Part shown: in pieces, positions 1 to 6,752 of the stretch
Layout of the letters: every line of letters begins with the position of its first letter
How positions within the stretch are numbered: the stretch's first letter is position 1
NCBI GenBank assembly: GCA_035253505.1
Contig: DATFCC010000093.1
Coordinates: 1 to 14,898 of the forward strand
Length of the DNA: 14,898 bases
Direction of reading: 5' to 3'
Source of the DNA: AWTP1-13 sp035253505
GTDB lineage: Bacteria > Pseudomonadota > Alphaproteobacteria > Rhizobiales > Hyphomicrobiaceae
Made by a program: the position numbers and the translations under genes
The notes under the pieces: generated by a model
What the model saw: the letters and a program-made list of their open reading frames with translations, nothing else
Databases searched by the model: none
What the model was told of the DNA's origin: nothing

Positions 1-121
1 GCCGACGAGCCGGGGCAATCGTGCCGTGGTGACGACGATGAACCATATCGTCAACCAGCGCAGCGAGATCGTCATCACCTACAAGGCGGTGCGGATGATG
101 GCCGGCCGTGCGCATGGCTGA
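1..121 (+). CDS. C-terminal end of a MaoC-like (hot-dog) dehydratase, 5' partial
   Basis: The frame starting at base 2 is open from the window edge to a TGA at 119-121 and gives 39 residues. The segment 'NHIVNQRSEIVITYKAVRMM' resembles the last strand of MaoC/enoyl-CoA hydratase hot-dog proteins, where an 'NQ.gevV..y' stretch followed by a basic residue and Met is common. If so, it hydrates or dehydrates an acyl-CoA, which fits the two acyl-CoA dehydrogenases downstream. The stop overlaps the proposed start of the NUDIX gene by 8 bases, suggesting translational coupling in one operon. The active-site part is outside the window, so the family call rests on a short tail and is tentative. Confidence 0.5.
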   Translation, partial: PTSRGNRAVVTTMNHIVNQRSEIVITYKAVRMMAGRAHG

Positions 122-770
122 GCCGCACGCCCACGCCGGTACGCATGCCTTCGGCGATGCCTTCCGCAAGGAGGTGGCCCGCCGCCTGGCGGGCTTCACG
201 CGGATGCCCGCCGGCCCCGAGACGGCCGGGCTCACGCGGGCTGCGGTCGCCATCGCCCTCACGCGCTCCCTGGACGGCTCCGGCGAGGCCACCTTCCTGC
301 TCACCCGCCGCACGGATCGCCTGCGCGCGCACGGCGGACAGTGGGCGCTGCCGGGCGGCCGGTGCGATGACGGCGAGACGGCGATCGAGGCAGCCCTGCG
401 CGAGCTGGAAGAGGAGCTGGCGGTCTGCCTCGATCCCAGCTCCGTGCTTGGGCTCCTCGACGACTATCCCACGCGCTCCGGCTACCTGATCACGCCCGTG
501 GTGGTGTGGGCCGGTGCCGATCCCACCGTATCCATCAATCCCGGCGAGGTCGCTTCGGTCCATCGCATCCGCATCGCCGACATCATGCGCCCGGACGTGG
601 TGGAATTCGTGACAATCCCGGAGAGCGCGCGGCGCGTCATCCGGCTCATCATGAACGGCGTGCGCGTGCACGCGCCGACCGCCGCCATGATCTACCAGTT
701 GCGCGAGATGCTGGCCGGCCGCACCACGCGCGTGGACCAGATGGAGCAGCCGGTGTTCGCCTGGCGGTGA
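114..770 (+). CDS. NUDIX hydrolase, CoA pyrophosphatase (NudL/YeaB) type
   Basis: The 218-residue protein carries a full NUDIX box at about residues 82-104: G82, E88, then R96-E97-L98-E99-E100-E101. The usual Gly after the EE pair is Ala. Just before it lies 'LLTRRTDRLRAHGGQWALPGG', matching the pattern of the CoA-diphosphatase subfamily (LLT.R....R.H.GQ...PGG). Such enzymes split CoA or acyl-CoA into 3',5'-ADP and (acyl-)phosphopantetheine, using a divalent metal held by the RExxEE glutamates. I chose the ATG at 114; a GTG at 108 is in frame and only two codons longer. Neither has a strong ribosome site, consistent with coupling to the upstream gene. The neighbours are acyl-CoA enzymes, so a role in trimming CoA species is plausible but inferred. 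No signal peptide or membrane segment is visible. Confidence 0.85.
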   Translation: MAEPHAHAGTHAFGDAFRKEVARRLAGFTRMPAGPETAGLTRAAVAIALTRSLDGSGEATFLLTRRTDRLRAHGGQWALPGGRCDDGETAIEAALRELEEELAVCLDPSSVLGLLDDYPTRSGYLITPVVVWAGADPTVSINPGEVASVHRIRIADIMRPDVVEFVTIPESARRVIRLIMNGVRVHAPTAAMIYQLREMLAGRTTRVDQMEQPVFAWR

Positions 771-861
771 GCGCCGAGTGGCGCAGATCGCGCGCTTGTC
801 GCGTGGCGTGCCGCCATGGCAACGTCGCGTGAGCGGCGAGAAAGCTCGCAAGGGAGCAGTC

Positions 862-2076
862 ATGGACCTGAGCTACTCGGAGAAGTACCGGACCTTGCAG
901 GAGGAGGTGCGGGCTTTCATTGCCAAGCACGGCCACCTCTCGCCCAAGCCCGGCGGCGGGCGCCAGAAGCCGAGCCCGAAGGCGCTCGAGTGGCAGGGGC
1001 TGCTGCTCGAGCATGGCTACTTCGGCCGCAACATCCCCAAGCAGTACGGCGGCTTCGGGCTGCCGCTCGACGTGCTGGAGCTCGCCGTCATCGCCGAGGA
1101 GATCTCGAAGGCCAATGTCTATCCCGGCATCATGAACCAGGGCATCAGCATGTTCGTGCCGACGCTGCTGGAGGTCGGCACCAAGGAGCAGTGCGAGCGG
1201 TGGATCAGGCCGACCATCCGCGGCGAGGTCATCTGGTGCCAGGGCTACTCGGAGCCGGGCTCGGGCAGCGACCTGGCAGCGGCGAAGACGAGGGCCGTGG
1301 TCGAGAACGGCCAATTCGTCATCAACGGGCAGAAGATCTGGACCAGCTCCGCGCACTATTCCGACATGATGTTCCTGCTGTGCCGCACCGAGCCCGACAA
1401 GCCGAAGCACCAGGGATTGAGCTACCTGCTGGTGCCGATGAAGACGCCGGGCATCGAGGTGCGCCCGCTCGTCACCATGACGGGACGTGCAACCTTCAAC
1501 GAGACGTTCTTCACGGATGTCCGGATACCGGTCGACCAGATCGTCATGGGTCGAGGGGACGGCTGGCACGTCGCCAACGTCACCCTGAAATACGAGCGGC
1601 TGCTGCTCGGCGATGCCAACAAACTGACGAGCCGGCTGGCGCGCGTGCGCGAGCTGATGGAGCGCACAACGCTCGACGGCCAGCGCATCATGGATATCCC
1701 GGAGTATCGCGACCGGCTGCTGCGCCTGCAGGGCGAGGTGATGGCGTCCAAGTATCACGGCATGCGGCTGCTGACCGAGCAGGCCCGCGGCGAGGACTCC
1801 GGGCTCAAGCGCCTGATCGTCAAGTACAACGGCACGCTGATCGGCTACCGCCTGTCGTCGCTGGCGGTCGATGTGCTGGGCGCCGCCGGCCTCGCCTACG
1901 ATGCCAAGGACGAGGCGGCCGAGACGGACGAAGCCACCGCCTGGCACATCGACAACATGTACGACATTGGCCTGATGATCGGCGGCGGCTCCACCAACAT
2001 CCAGAAGAACATCATCGGCGAGCGCGGATTGGGGCTGCCGCGCGAGCCGAAAGCGGCTGCGCCGGCGGGGGGTTGA
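862..2076 (+). CDS. Acyl-CoA dehydrogenase, FadE-like, first of a tandem pair
   Basis: The 404-residue flavoprotein would introduce an alpha-beta double bond into an acyl-CoA. Visible family marks are the N-terminal helical domain with 'PKQYGGFGLPLDVLELAVIAEEI', the middle-domain flavin/substrate segment 'YSEPGSGSDLAAAKTRA', 'NGQKIWTSSAHYSDMMFLLCRTEP', and the C-terminal 'NIQKNIIGERGLGLPRE'. The ATG at 862 follows 'AAGGGAG' at a good distance. An open frame reaches back to 778, but that part does not look like this family. The MCAD-type catalytic Glu, usually in 'Y-E-G-T/S', is replaced by 'GGGS' here, so the base lies elsewhere or is supplied by a partner. The gene ends 3 bases before the second dehydrogenase. 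Together they resemble the two-subunit dehydrogenases known for sterol side chains and other bulky acyl-CoAs. The substrate is unknown. Confidence 0.92.
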   Translation: MDLSYSEKYRTLQEEVRAFIAKHGHLSPKPGGGRQKPSPKALEWQGLLLEHGYFGRNIPKQYGGFGLPLDVLELAVIAEEISKANVYPGIMNQGISMFVPTLLEVGTKEQCERWIRPTIRGEVIWCQGYSEPGSGSDLAAAKTRAVVENGQFVINGQKIWTSSAHYSDMMFLLCRTEPDKPKHQGLSYLLVPMKTPGIEVRPLVTMTGRATFNETFFTDVRIPVDQIVMGRGDGWHVANVTLKYERLLLGDANKLTSRLARVRELMERTTLDGQRIMDIPEYRDRLLRLQGEVMASKYHGMRLLTEQARGEDSGLKRLIVKYNGTLIGYRLSSLAVDVLGAAGLAYDAKDEAAETDEATAWHIDNMYDIGLMIGGGSTNIQKNIIGERGLGLPREPKAAAPAGG

Positions 2077-2079
2077 GCC

Positions 2080-3174
2080 ATGGAATTCGCGCTCACCGAC
2101 GAGCAGAGGATGCTCGAAGCCTCGCTGCGGGATCTCCTCGCCGATCGTCTGCCGATGGAGCGGCGCCGCGCACTGGCCGCCGAGGGCCGCGGCCACGATC
2201 AGCAACTGTGGAAGGCACTTGTCGAGCAGGGCATCACCGGCCTTGCCGTGCCCGAGCGGCATGGCGGCGCCGGGCTCCATGTGCTCGACGCCGCGGTGGC
2301 GGCCGAGAGCCTCGGCTACCACGCCGTGCCTGGCGCCTACGCGGCCTCGCTGGTGATGGCACCCCTGGCGCTGCAAACAAGCGGCACGGAAGCGCAACAG
2401 CAGGAATGGCTTCCCAGGATCGCCTCGGGCGAGGTGCGCATCGCCGTCGGGTTTGCCGGCGGCGCCGGGCAGACCGGCGCGGCCAAGGTCGACTACGACG
2501 GGAAAACGCTCTCCGGCCGTGTGCAGGGCATCATCGACGGCGGCGGCGCCACGCACGTGATGATCTATCTCGCCGACGGGAGGCCGGCGATCGTGGCGCT
2601 CGATGCCAAGGGCGTGAAGGCGAGCCTTATCCAGGGCCTGGACCGCACCCGGCCGCTGCTCGACGTCACCTTCGATGGTGCGGCGGCGGTGGTGCTGTCG
2701 GCAGCGAACGATCCGGTCGCGGCGCGCACGCGCGTGCTCGATGCCGGACGCGTCATGCTGGCGGCCGACACGCTGGGAGCCGCGCAAGCGATGCTCGACC
2801 GGGCCGTGGCCTTCGCCAAGGAGCGCGTGCAGTTCGGTCGCGTGATCGGCTCGTTCCAGGGCGTCAAGCACACGCTTGCCGACCTCGCCACGTCGTTGGA
2901 GCCGTGCCGGGCGCTGGTGTGGTTTGCCGCGCACGCTCAGGATGCGCTGCCTGAGGAAGCCCGGCTCGCCGCGTTGCAGGCCAAGGCGCACCTCGACGAT
3001 GTATGCCGCGAGGTCGCCCGGCTCACCACCGAGGTGCACGGCGGCATGGGCTTCACCGACCTGCAGGGCCTGCACTTCTGGTGGAAGCGCATCGACACCA
3101 ACCGCCAGCTTCTGGGCACGCCTGAGCGTTGCCGTCATGAGGCGGCGGTCGTGCAGGGCTGGGTTTCGGCCTAG
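2080..3174 (+). CDS. Acyl-CoA dehydrogenase, second (shorter) subunit of the pair
   Basis: This 364-residue protein has the features of the shorter acyl-CoA dehydrogenase class: N-terminal 'EFALTDEQRMLEASLRDLLADR', 'GLAVPERHGGAGLHVLDAAV', the C-terminal-domain signature 'RVQFGRVIGSFQGVKHTLAD', and 'VHGGMGFTDLQGLHFWWKR' near the end. Relatives often read T-x-E in that last motif; here it is T-D-L. The middle domain is shortened and the usual flavin-loop motif is hard to find, as in the small subunits of heteromeric dehydrogenases. The ATG follows the previous stop by 3 bases, so co-translation and stoichiometric production are likely. It probably pairs with the upstream dehydrogenase in an alpha2-beta2 enzyme; this is inference from gene order and sequence class, not proof. 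A hairpin follows the stop. Confidence 0.9.
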   Translation: MEFALTDEQRMLEASLRDLLADRLPMERRRALAAEGRGHDQQLWKALVEQGITGLAVPERHGGAGLHVLDAAVAAESLGYHAVPGAYAASLVMAPLALQTSGTEAQQQEWLPRIASGEVRIAVGFAGGAGQTGAAKVDYDGKTLSGRVQGIIDGGGATHVMIYLADGRPAIVALDAKGVKASLIQGLDRTRPLLDVTFDGAAAVVLSAANDPVAARTRVLDAGRVMLAADTLGAAQAMLDRAVAFAKERVQFGRVIGSFQGVKHTLADLATSLEPCRALVWFAAHAQDALPEEARLAALQAKAHLDDVCREVARLTTEVHGGMGFTDLQGLHFWWKRIDTNRQLLGTPERCRHEAAVVQGWVSA

Positions 3175-3191
3175 TCGCCCACAAAAACGAA

Positions 3192-3230
3192 GGACCGGCC
3201 GCCAGCCTGATCGATGGCTGGGCCCGGTCC
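3192..3230. terminator. Strong hairpin after the acyl-CoA dehydrogenase operon, possibly bidirectional
   Basis: GGACCGG (3192-3198) pairs with CCGGTCC (3224-3230), and CCAGCC with GGCTGG inside it, closing an 8-base loop. It lies 17 bases after the dehydrogenase stop. There is no T-run on the plus side. Read on the minus strand, the stem is followed by a T-rich stretch (complement of the A-run at 3182-3187), so it better fits a terminator for transcripts entering from the right. It may act both ways. Confidence 0.5.
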
Positions 3231-3237
3231 CCGTTGC

Positions 3238-3270
3238 AGGCCCGGTGCGGGATAGAGCCTGCGCGGGCCT
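3238..3270. repeat. Inverted repeat AGGCCCG / CGGGCCT
   Basis: Seven-base perfect arms at 3238-3244 and 3264-3270 enclose 19 bases, just after the terminator-like hairpin. It could be a secondary stem of the operon's 3' end. Short GC-rich arms also arise by chance here, so support is weak. Confidence 0.25.
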
Positions 3271-3376
3271 AGCCATGCACAATCCAGGATGCACAGGCAA
3301 TCTATCTGACTGCGCGCCGGGCCGCTTCGCATGGGATGGCTCGGCCTTTTGGTCCGAGGGGCGGGTCAGCCTGCTT

Positions 3377-3511
3377 TCCCACGCTCAAGCAGAGGCTCCG
3401 GCGTGGGACGGCGCCCCGGGGCAGGTCCCTTCACTTCGATATCGTCTGCGCTCTGACGATCGTCCATCCGGAAGTGAAGGCACAGGTCCCGGTTAGGGTT
3501 AAGCAGAACCC
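3377..3511 (+). promoter_or_regulatory. Cluster of stem-loops, possible structured leader or small RNA
   Basis: The gene-free stretch 3175-3569 holds a run of perfect inverted repeats. TCCCACGC (3377-3384) pairs with GCGTGGGA (3401-3408). GCCCCGGGGC is a palindrome at 3413-3422. CCTTCACTTC (3428-3437) pairs with GAAGTGAAGG (3471-3480) and encloses a second stem, ATCGTC (3441-3446) with GACGAT (3455-3460), around an 8-base loop. GGGTT (3496-3500) pairs with AACCC (3507-3511). 'CAGGTCCC' also appears twice as a direct repeat flanking the nested stem (3422-3429 and 3483-3490). The block ends 58 bases before the GNAT-like gene, so it could be a folded 5' leader, an independent small RNA or protein operators. 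I do not recognise it as a known riboswitch. Confidence 0.35.
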
Positions 3512-3569
3512 CTGGTTGCGGACGCTCCGCCATTGCAATCAGCCTGTTGGGGCAGGAGCGTTGGGGACG

Positions 3570-4364
3570 ATGCAGAGACTGCCGCAAACCGAGCGGCCGA
3601 CGGCGCGCGAGCGCCGGGCGTCCTTCATTTCGAACCTCGTCATCGAGCACGGTCCGTCCGAGCTGATCGGACGACTGCTGCTGGCGGCCGACACCGAGGC
3701 GCGGAACCGTGGCGTATTCCTGTCGTTCGCCCCGATGCACGAGCTGATGGCAGCCAACCGGGCCAATAGCGACTCGTGGCGACCGCTGCTGCCGATTTTC
3801 GATCCGGCGCGCGCCGGCTTCGCCGAGCAGACGGCCTTCTGCCTGCTGGGATACAATGATGCCGGCGAGATCGTTCTCACCCAGGCGGCCCGCTACCTCG
3901 ACTGGCGCCACACCTCGTTCCACGAGGAGGCGACGAGCCTGCGCCTCTTCTATCGCGATCCCGAAGCGATGCGCGGCGAAGGCGAGGCCGTCAGGGTGAC
4001 GGCGCCATCGGCGCGGCGGATCTCGGGACGGCTGGCATTCACCGGCGCGCACTGGTGCCGGCCCGACTTCAGGCAGCGCGGCCTACCCTCGATCACGCCG
4101 CGGATCGCCCGTGCGCTGGCCATCGCCAGATGGGACATCGAGCTCACCTGCACGATCATGGCGCAGGACATCTATACGCGCCGCGTCGCCCAAGCCGCGG
4201 GCTATTTCAATTCGGAGTGGACGGTCGACCTCGAGAACACCCCGACGGGCACATTCCCCGCTGCGCTCCTGTGGAGCGACCGGGACGCGATCATCGCGGA
4301 TCTCGAGGACTTCCTAGTGGGCCTGCCGCACGCCGACGTCGCCGTTGTCCACCGTCACGCCTAG
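3570..4364 (+). CDS. Unrecognised protein with a GNAT acyltransferase-like C-terminal half
   Basis: The 264-residue protein starts at an ATG preceded by 'TTGGGGACG'. I do not recognise the family. Residues 152-210 look like a GNAT fold: a strand ending 'HWCRPDFRQRGLPSITPRIA' (about 161-180), close to the acetyl-CoA loop pattern R/Q-x-x-G-x-G/A but with Pro in the last position, then a helix rich in Ala and Arg, then 'RRVAQAAGYFNSEW', similar to the Y/GF segment ending many acetyltransferases. The first half ('FLSFAPMHELMAANRANS', 'WRPLLPIFDPARAGF', 'EIVLTQAARYLDW') is soluble with no known motif. An open frame extends upstream to 3336, but it runs through the stem-loop cluster and is not credible. 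Its last 51 bases overlap the last bases of the convergent minus-strand gene. Confidence 0.7.
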   Translation: MQRLPQTERPTARERRASFISNLVIEHGPSELIGRLLLAADTEARNRGVFLSFAPMHELMAANRANSDSWRPLLPIFDPARAGFAEQTAFCLLGYNDAGEIVLTQAARYLDWRHTSFHEEATSLRLFYRDPEAMRGEGEAVRVTAPSARRISGRLAFTGAHWCRPDFRQRGLPSITPRIARALAIARWDIELTCTIMAQDIYTRRVAQAAGYFNSEWTVDLENTPTGTFPAALLWSDRDAIIADLEDFLVGLPHADVAVVHRHA

Positions 4365-5150
4365 CAGGCGCGTGGGATGCCCCGGCTGGATGAGCGGCAC
4401 GATGAGGCGCCAGTAGGCGTGCGAGAACGTTCCGACCTCGGGCCACTCGACCACCGCCCTCACGTCCTCGAGCAGCGGCTGTCCGGTCCGGCGCACCTCG
4501 CGGTAGGCCTCGCCCACCCATCGGCCATAGCTCCAATCCGGCATGTCGTCGATCCGGTTGCCGCGCGCCCTGCGTCGCCACCACTTCGATCGCGACATCA
4601 TCGTCGCGCCGAAATCGCGCACGCGCAGCTCGCCGTTGCCATCCTCGGCAAGCAGGACATAGCGGTTGCGCAGGGGCGTCGGCAGGCGCTGCGGGTTGAT
4701 CACGCTGCCGGCGAGGCGCGAGCTGTCCTCGAACAGATGCCTGAGCGGGTTGGTGGCGCCCAGCCGCGCAAGAGGGACGCGCCCTCTCGAATACCCGGGA
4801 ACGGGAAGCCGTGCGGTCTCCAACACGGCGGTAAGGCGCCGCCATCCGTCTCCGCTCCAGCCCACGATCTCGTCGCGCCAGCGCCCGTCGTGCCAGCTCA
4901 CGACAACCCGCTGCGGCTTGCGCCTGTGGAGCCACAAGTAGAGCGCGCCGAGGGCGGCAGGTGCGACCACCGCCGGCCGCAACCGGACGCGAGCGCTGTC
5001 TCTGCCCGCCGTCACCTCGATGAAGCCGAGATTGAGGATGGCGAACTGAGCGAGTTGGACATCGTCGATGGAGGCGCGCAGCCGCGACCGCAGCGCCAGC
5101 GACCGCGCTTCCCAGTGCTTCCCGCGCTCGTCTATGAGAATGGGCGACAT
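4314..5150 (-). CDS. Unrecognised protein with a PAS-like C-terminal domain
   Basis: From the ATG at 5150 the protein has 278 residues; in-frame ATG 5210 and TTG 5237 would lengthen it, and none has a clear ribosome site, so the start is uncertain. The N-terminus ('DERGKHWEARSLALRSRLRA', 'AILNLGFIEV') is soluble. Residues about 160-272 ('LLAEDGNGELRVRDFGATMM', 'RIDDMPDWSYGRWVGEAYRE', 'RTGQPLLEDVRAVVEWP', 'YWRLIVPL') resemble the PAS-like folds of proteobacterial sensors, in which an Arg-x-x-x-x-Pro-Leu strand follows a helix beginning near 'YGRWV'. No kinase, cyclase or DNA-binding output domain is present. The region around residues 57-80 is rich in Trp and Arg (VVVSWHDGRWRDEIVGW...). It may sense something for the facing GNAT-like gene, but the function is unknown. 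Confidence 0.6.
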   Translation of the reverse strand: MSPILIDERGKHWEARSLALRSRLRASIDDVQLAQFAILNLGFIEVTAGRDSARVRLRPAVVAPAALGALYLWLHRRKPQRVVVSWHDGRWRDEIVGWSGDGWRRLTAVLETARLPVPGYSRGRVPLARLGATNPLRHLFEDSSRLAGSVINPQRLPTPLRNRYVLLAEDGNGELRVRDFGATMMSRSKWWRRRARGNRIDDMPDWSYGRWVGEAYREVRRTGQPLLEDVRAVVEWPEVGTFSHAYWRLIVPLIQPGHPTRLLGVTVDNGDVGVRQAH

Positions 5151-5222
5151 TGCAAGTCGGAAAAGGTCAGGCTCATCGGCGCAGATCAAAATGCCTCGTG
5201 CGGCGCGCATCGTAGGGTGGCG

Positions 5223-5292
5223 CGTTGCGGCAAGCAACGTCTTCGTGGAGCGCCGTGGAGATCGGCGCCAAAGGTTCGCTTGCCAGGAAGCG
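5223..5292. promoter_or_regulatory. Three inverted repeats between the divergent PAS-like and GntR genes
   Basis: CGTTGC/GCAACG (5223-5239), GCGCCG/CGGCGC (5250-5268) and CGCTT/AAGCG (5278-5292 region) follow one another in the 189-base divergent spacer. They are candidate operators for the GntR protein encoded just downstream, which commonly controls its own promoter. None matches the usual HutC-type GT-N-TA-N-AC box, so the assignment is weak. Confidence 0.25.
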
Positions 5293-5339
5293 TGGCTTCG
5301 AGGATGATCGCTTCATTGCAGCAGTGATGCGGAAGTGCC

Positions 5340-6080
5340 GTGTCTTTCGAAAAGAAGAATTCCACGCGCGCGCTCTATCTTCAGGTTCGCGATTATCTGG
5401 CACATGAGATCGCACGGGGGACGTTCAAGCCCGGTGCCGTCCTTCCCAATGAATTGCAGTTTGCCGAACAGCTCGGAGTGAGCCTCGGCACCCTGCGTAA
5501 GGGATTGGAAACGCTCGAGAAGGAACGGCTGATAACACGCCGCCAAGGCCGCGGCACTTTCGTTCGCGACCACGCCGAAGGCTCGCAGCTTCCGCTCGAC
5601 AACATCCGTACCAAGAATGGCGACAGGGTGCCCTTCACGGTCGAGCTCATCGACGTCGCGCCCGGACCCGCCAACACCCAGGAGCAGGAGCTGCTTGGCC
5701 TGCCGGGGCCGGAAATCGTCGCCCGGTGCCGGCAGGTCCGCTACTACAACGGCCCTTTCATGCTCGAGCAGATTGTCGTGGCGGTGTCGCGGTTCGCAGG
5801 GCTCAGTTGTGATGAACTCACACGTCCCTTCCAGATCGCGGTGCTTGCGCAGAAGCACGGGGTCCTGCTCGGGCCGGCCTCGGAAAGCATCGAAATCACC
5901 CCCGCCACCGCCGAGGTTGGTGCGCGCCTCCGCCTCGCCGCGGGAACGCCCCTGCTGAAACTCGACCGGGTTCACTACTCGCTGGATGGTACGCCACTGG
6001 AATGGCGCATCGGGTATTGTGAACTGACGTCGCTCAAGTACGTCACCAGGCTCGGCGTGGATGCCGGGCCGTTGTGCTAG
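5340..6080 (+). CDS. GntR-family transcriptional regulator, HutC/UTRA type
   Basis: The 246-residue protein has an N-terminal winged helix-turn-helix (about residues 10-78): 'YLQVRDYLAHEIARGTFKPG', 'LPNELQFAEQLGVSLGTLRK', 'TRRQGRGTFVRD', all close to the GntR consensus (LPsE..la..lgVS..TvRkal..L, rrqGrGTFV). The rest (about 90-240) reads as a UTRA effector domain of the HutC/FarR group: 'RCRQVRYYNGPFMLEQIVVA', 'ATAEVGARLRLAAGTPLLKLDRVHYSLDGTPLEW', then an R-x-x-Y/C segment. Such domains bind small metabolites (urocanate, fatty acids, sugar phosphates) and release DNA. The start is GTG with 'GGAAG' just ahead; an out-of-frame ATG nearby was discarded. No catabolic gene adjoins it on the same strand, so the target is unclear. 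Confidence 0.9.
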   Translation: MSFEKKNSTRALYLQVRDYLAHEIARGTFKPGAVLPNELQFAEQLGVSLGTLRKGLETLEKERLITRRQGRGTFVRDHAEGSQLPLDNIRTKNGDRVPFTVELIDVAPGPANTQEQELLGLPGPEIVARCRQVRYYNGPFMLEQIVVAVSRFAGLSCDELTRPFQIAVLAQKHGVLLGPASESIEITPATAEVGARLRLAAGTPLLKLDRVHYSLDGTPLEWRIGYCELTSLKYVTRLGVDAGPLC

Positions 6081-6120
6081 TGTTTTTATTTGATTGCATT
6101 TTTCGGGGGCGCACGACCTC

Positions 6121-6564
6121 ATGACAGAGAGACCCGGCCGCCAGCAGTCGTCAGTTGTCCCGCGAGCCGACCGGCTGTGGGCGCACATAGGCAACCGCAT
6201 GCGGTTGCGACGCGACCAGATGGGGATGACGGTGTGGCGTGCCGCGTGCGGCGTGGGGGTCGAGCTGCGGACGTTTGCGGAATACGAGGCGGGGGAGCGA
6301 CTGATCCCCGCCGACCAGCTCGCCGCTCTGGCACAGCTCTACAATGTTCCCGTGTTCTATTTTTTCGAGGACCTTCCGCCGGCTGAAATAGCTACCCAGG
6401 CCGTGCAGGAGGACCCGCAAAATCTCCGCTACACCGTGACCACGCATGCCGAGCGCATCGCCACCCTGGTCGAGGACTTCCAGAAGCTCGATTTCGCCCG
6501 TCAGCAATGCCTTCTGGCGGTGGCACGCGGCCTGGTGGACGACAACCCGGCAACCGGGAAGTAG
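6121..6564 (+). CDS. XRE-type helix-turn-helix regulator, diverged recognition region
   Basis: From the ATG at 6121 the protein has 147 residues. 'IGNRMRLRRDQMGMTVWRAA' followed by 'YEAGERLIPADQLAALAQLY' and 'NVPVFYFFEDLP' follows the layout of the common alphaproteobacterial XRE regulators (V/IG.R.R.RR...GM...., YEKG.nR..a..L..i...L.VPV.FFFE). In those relatives the middle reads close to SQEKLGEALGLTFQQVQ; here it is TVWRAACGVGVELRTFAE, so the DNA-contacting helices are replaced. The C-terminal part (residues 75-147) is acidic and helical with no known motif. The gene starts 40 bases after the GntR stop across an AT-rich spacer, so it could be co-transcribed or have its own promoter there. 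A TTG at 6094 would add nine residues but has less support. Confidence 0.8.
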   Translation: MTERPGRQQSSVVPRADRLWAHIGNRMRLRRDQMGMTVWRAACGVGVELRTFAEYEAGERLIPADQLAALAQLYNVPVFYFFEDLPPAEIATQAVQEDPQNLRYTVTTHAERIATLVEDFQKLDFARQQCLLAVARGLVDDNPATGK

Positions 6565-6573
6565 CCGAGACCC

Positions 6574-6594
6574 GGCCTCCGGCCTTGCGAGGCC
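6574..6594 (+). terminator. Short hairpin after the XRE-type gene
   Basis: GGCCTC (6574-6579) and GAGGCC (6589-6594) form a 6-bp stem with a 9-base loop, 9 bases after the stop codon. There is no T-run, so termination is possible but not shown. Confidence 0.35.
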
Positions 6595-6632
6595 ACGGTG
6601 AGGCGAGCGAACGGTGGCGCGCGAAAAATGAA

Positions 6633-6660
6633 AGAGGCGCGATCAAGCGACCACGCCTCT
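6633..6660 (-). terminator. Hairpin followed by a T-rich tail on the minus strand
   Basis: AGAGGCG (6633-6639) pairs with CGCCTCT (6654-6660) around 14 bases. On the minus strand the stem is followed by T-rich sequence (complement of 6624-6632), the layout of an intrinsic terminator. The nearest minus-strand gene, the beta-barrel protein, already has its own hairpin 300 bases earlier, so this may be a back-up stop or block antisense reading into the regulator. Confidence 0.45.
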
Positions 6661-6672
6661 CCCCGCACCACG

Positions 6673-6694
6673 CTATGCGCACAGGGGCGCATAG
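6673..6694. promoter_or_regulatory. Perfect dyad CTATGCGC-N6-GCGCATAG
   Basis: Eight-base arms (6673-6680 and 6687-6694) separated by 6 bases form either a small hairpin or a two-fold operator. The site sits next to the only clearly AT-rich patch in the region, as promoters and operators often do. The protein that binds it, if any, is unknown. Confidence 0.3.
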
Positions 6695-6752
6695 GATGAT
6701 GAATGATATATATGACTGCCGCGGGTATATCGCAAACGCCTCGCCGTGAGCA

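Noticed and set aside
816..2954. A 712-codon plus-strand frame across both dehydrogenases
   Set aside because: Its product is low-complexity Arg/Ala/Gly and it overlaps two well-supported genes in another frame.
649..3300. An 883-codon open frame on the minus strand opposite the NUDIX and dehydrogenase genes
   Set aside because: It is antisense to three clear protein families, has Arg/His/Pro-rich composition with no motif, and is a normal by-product of GC-rich codon use.
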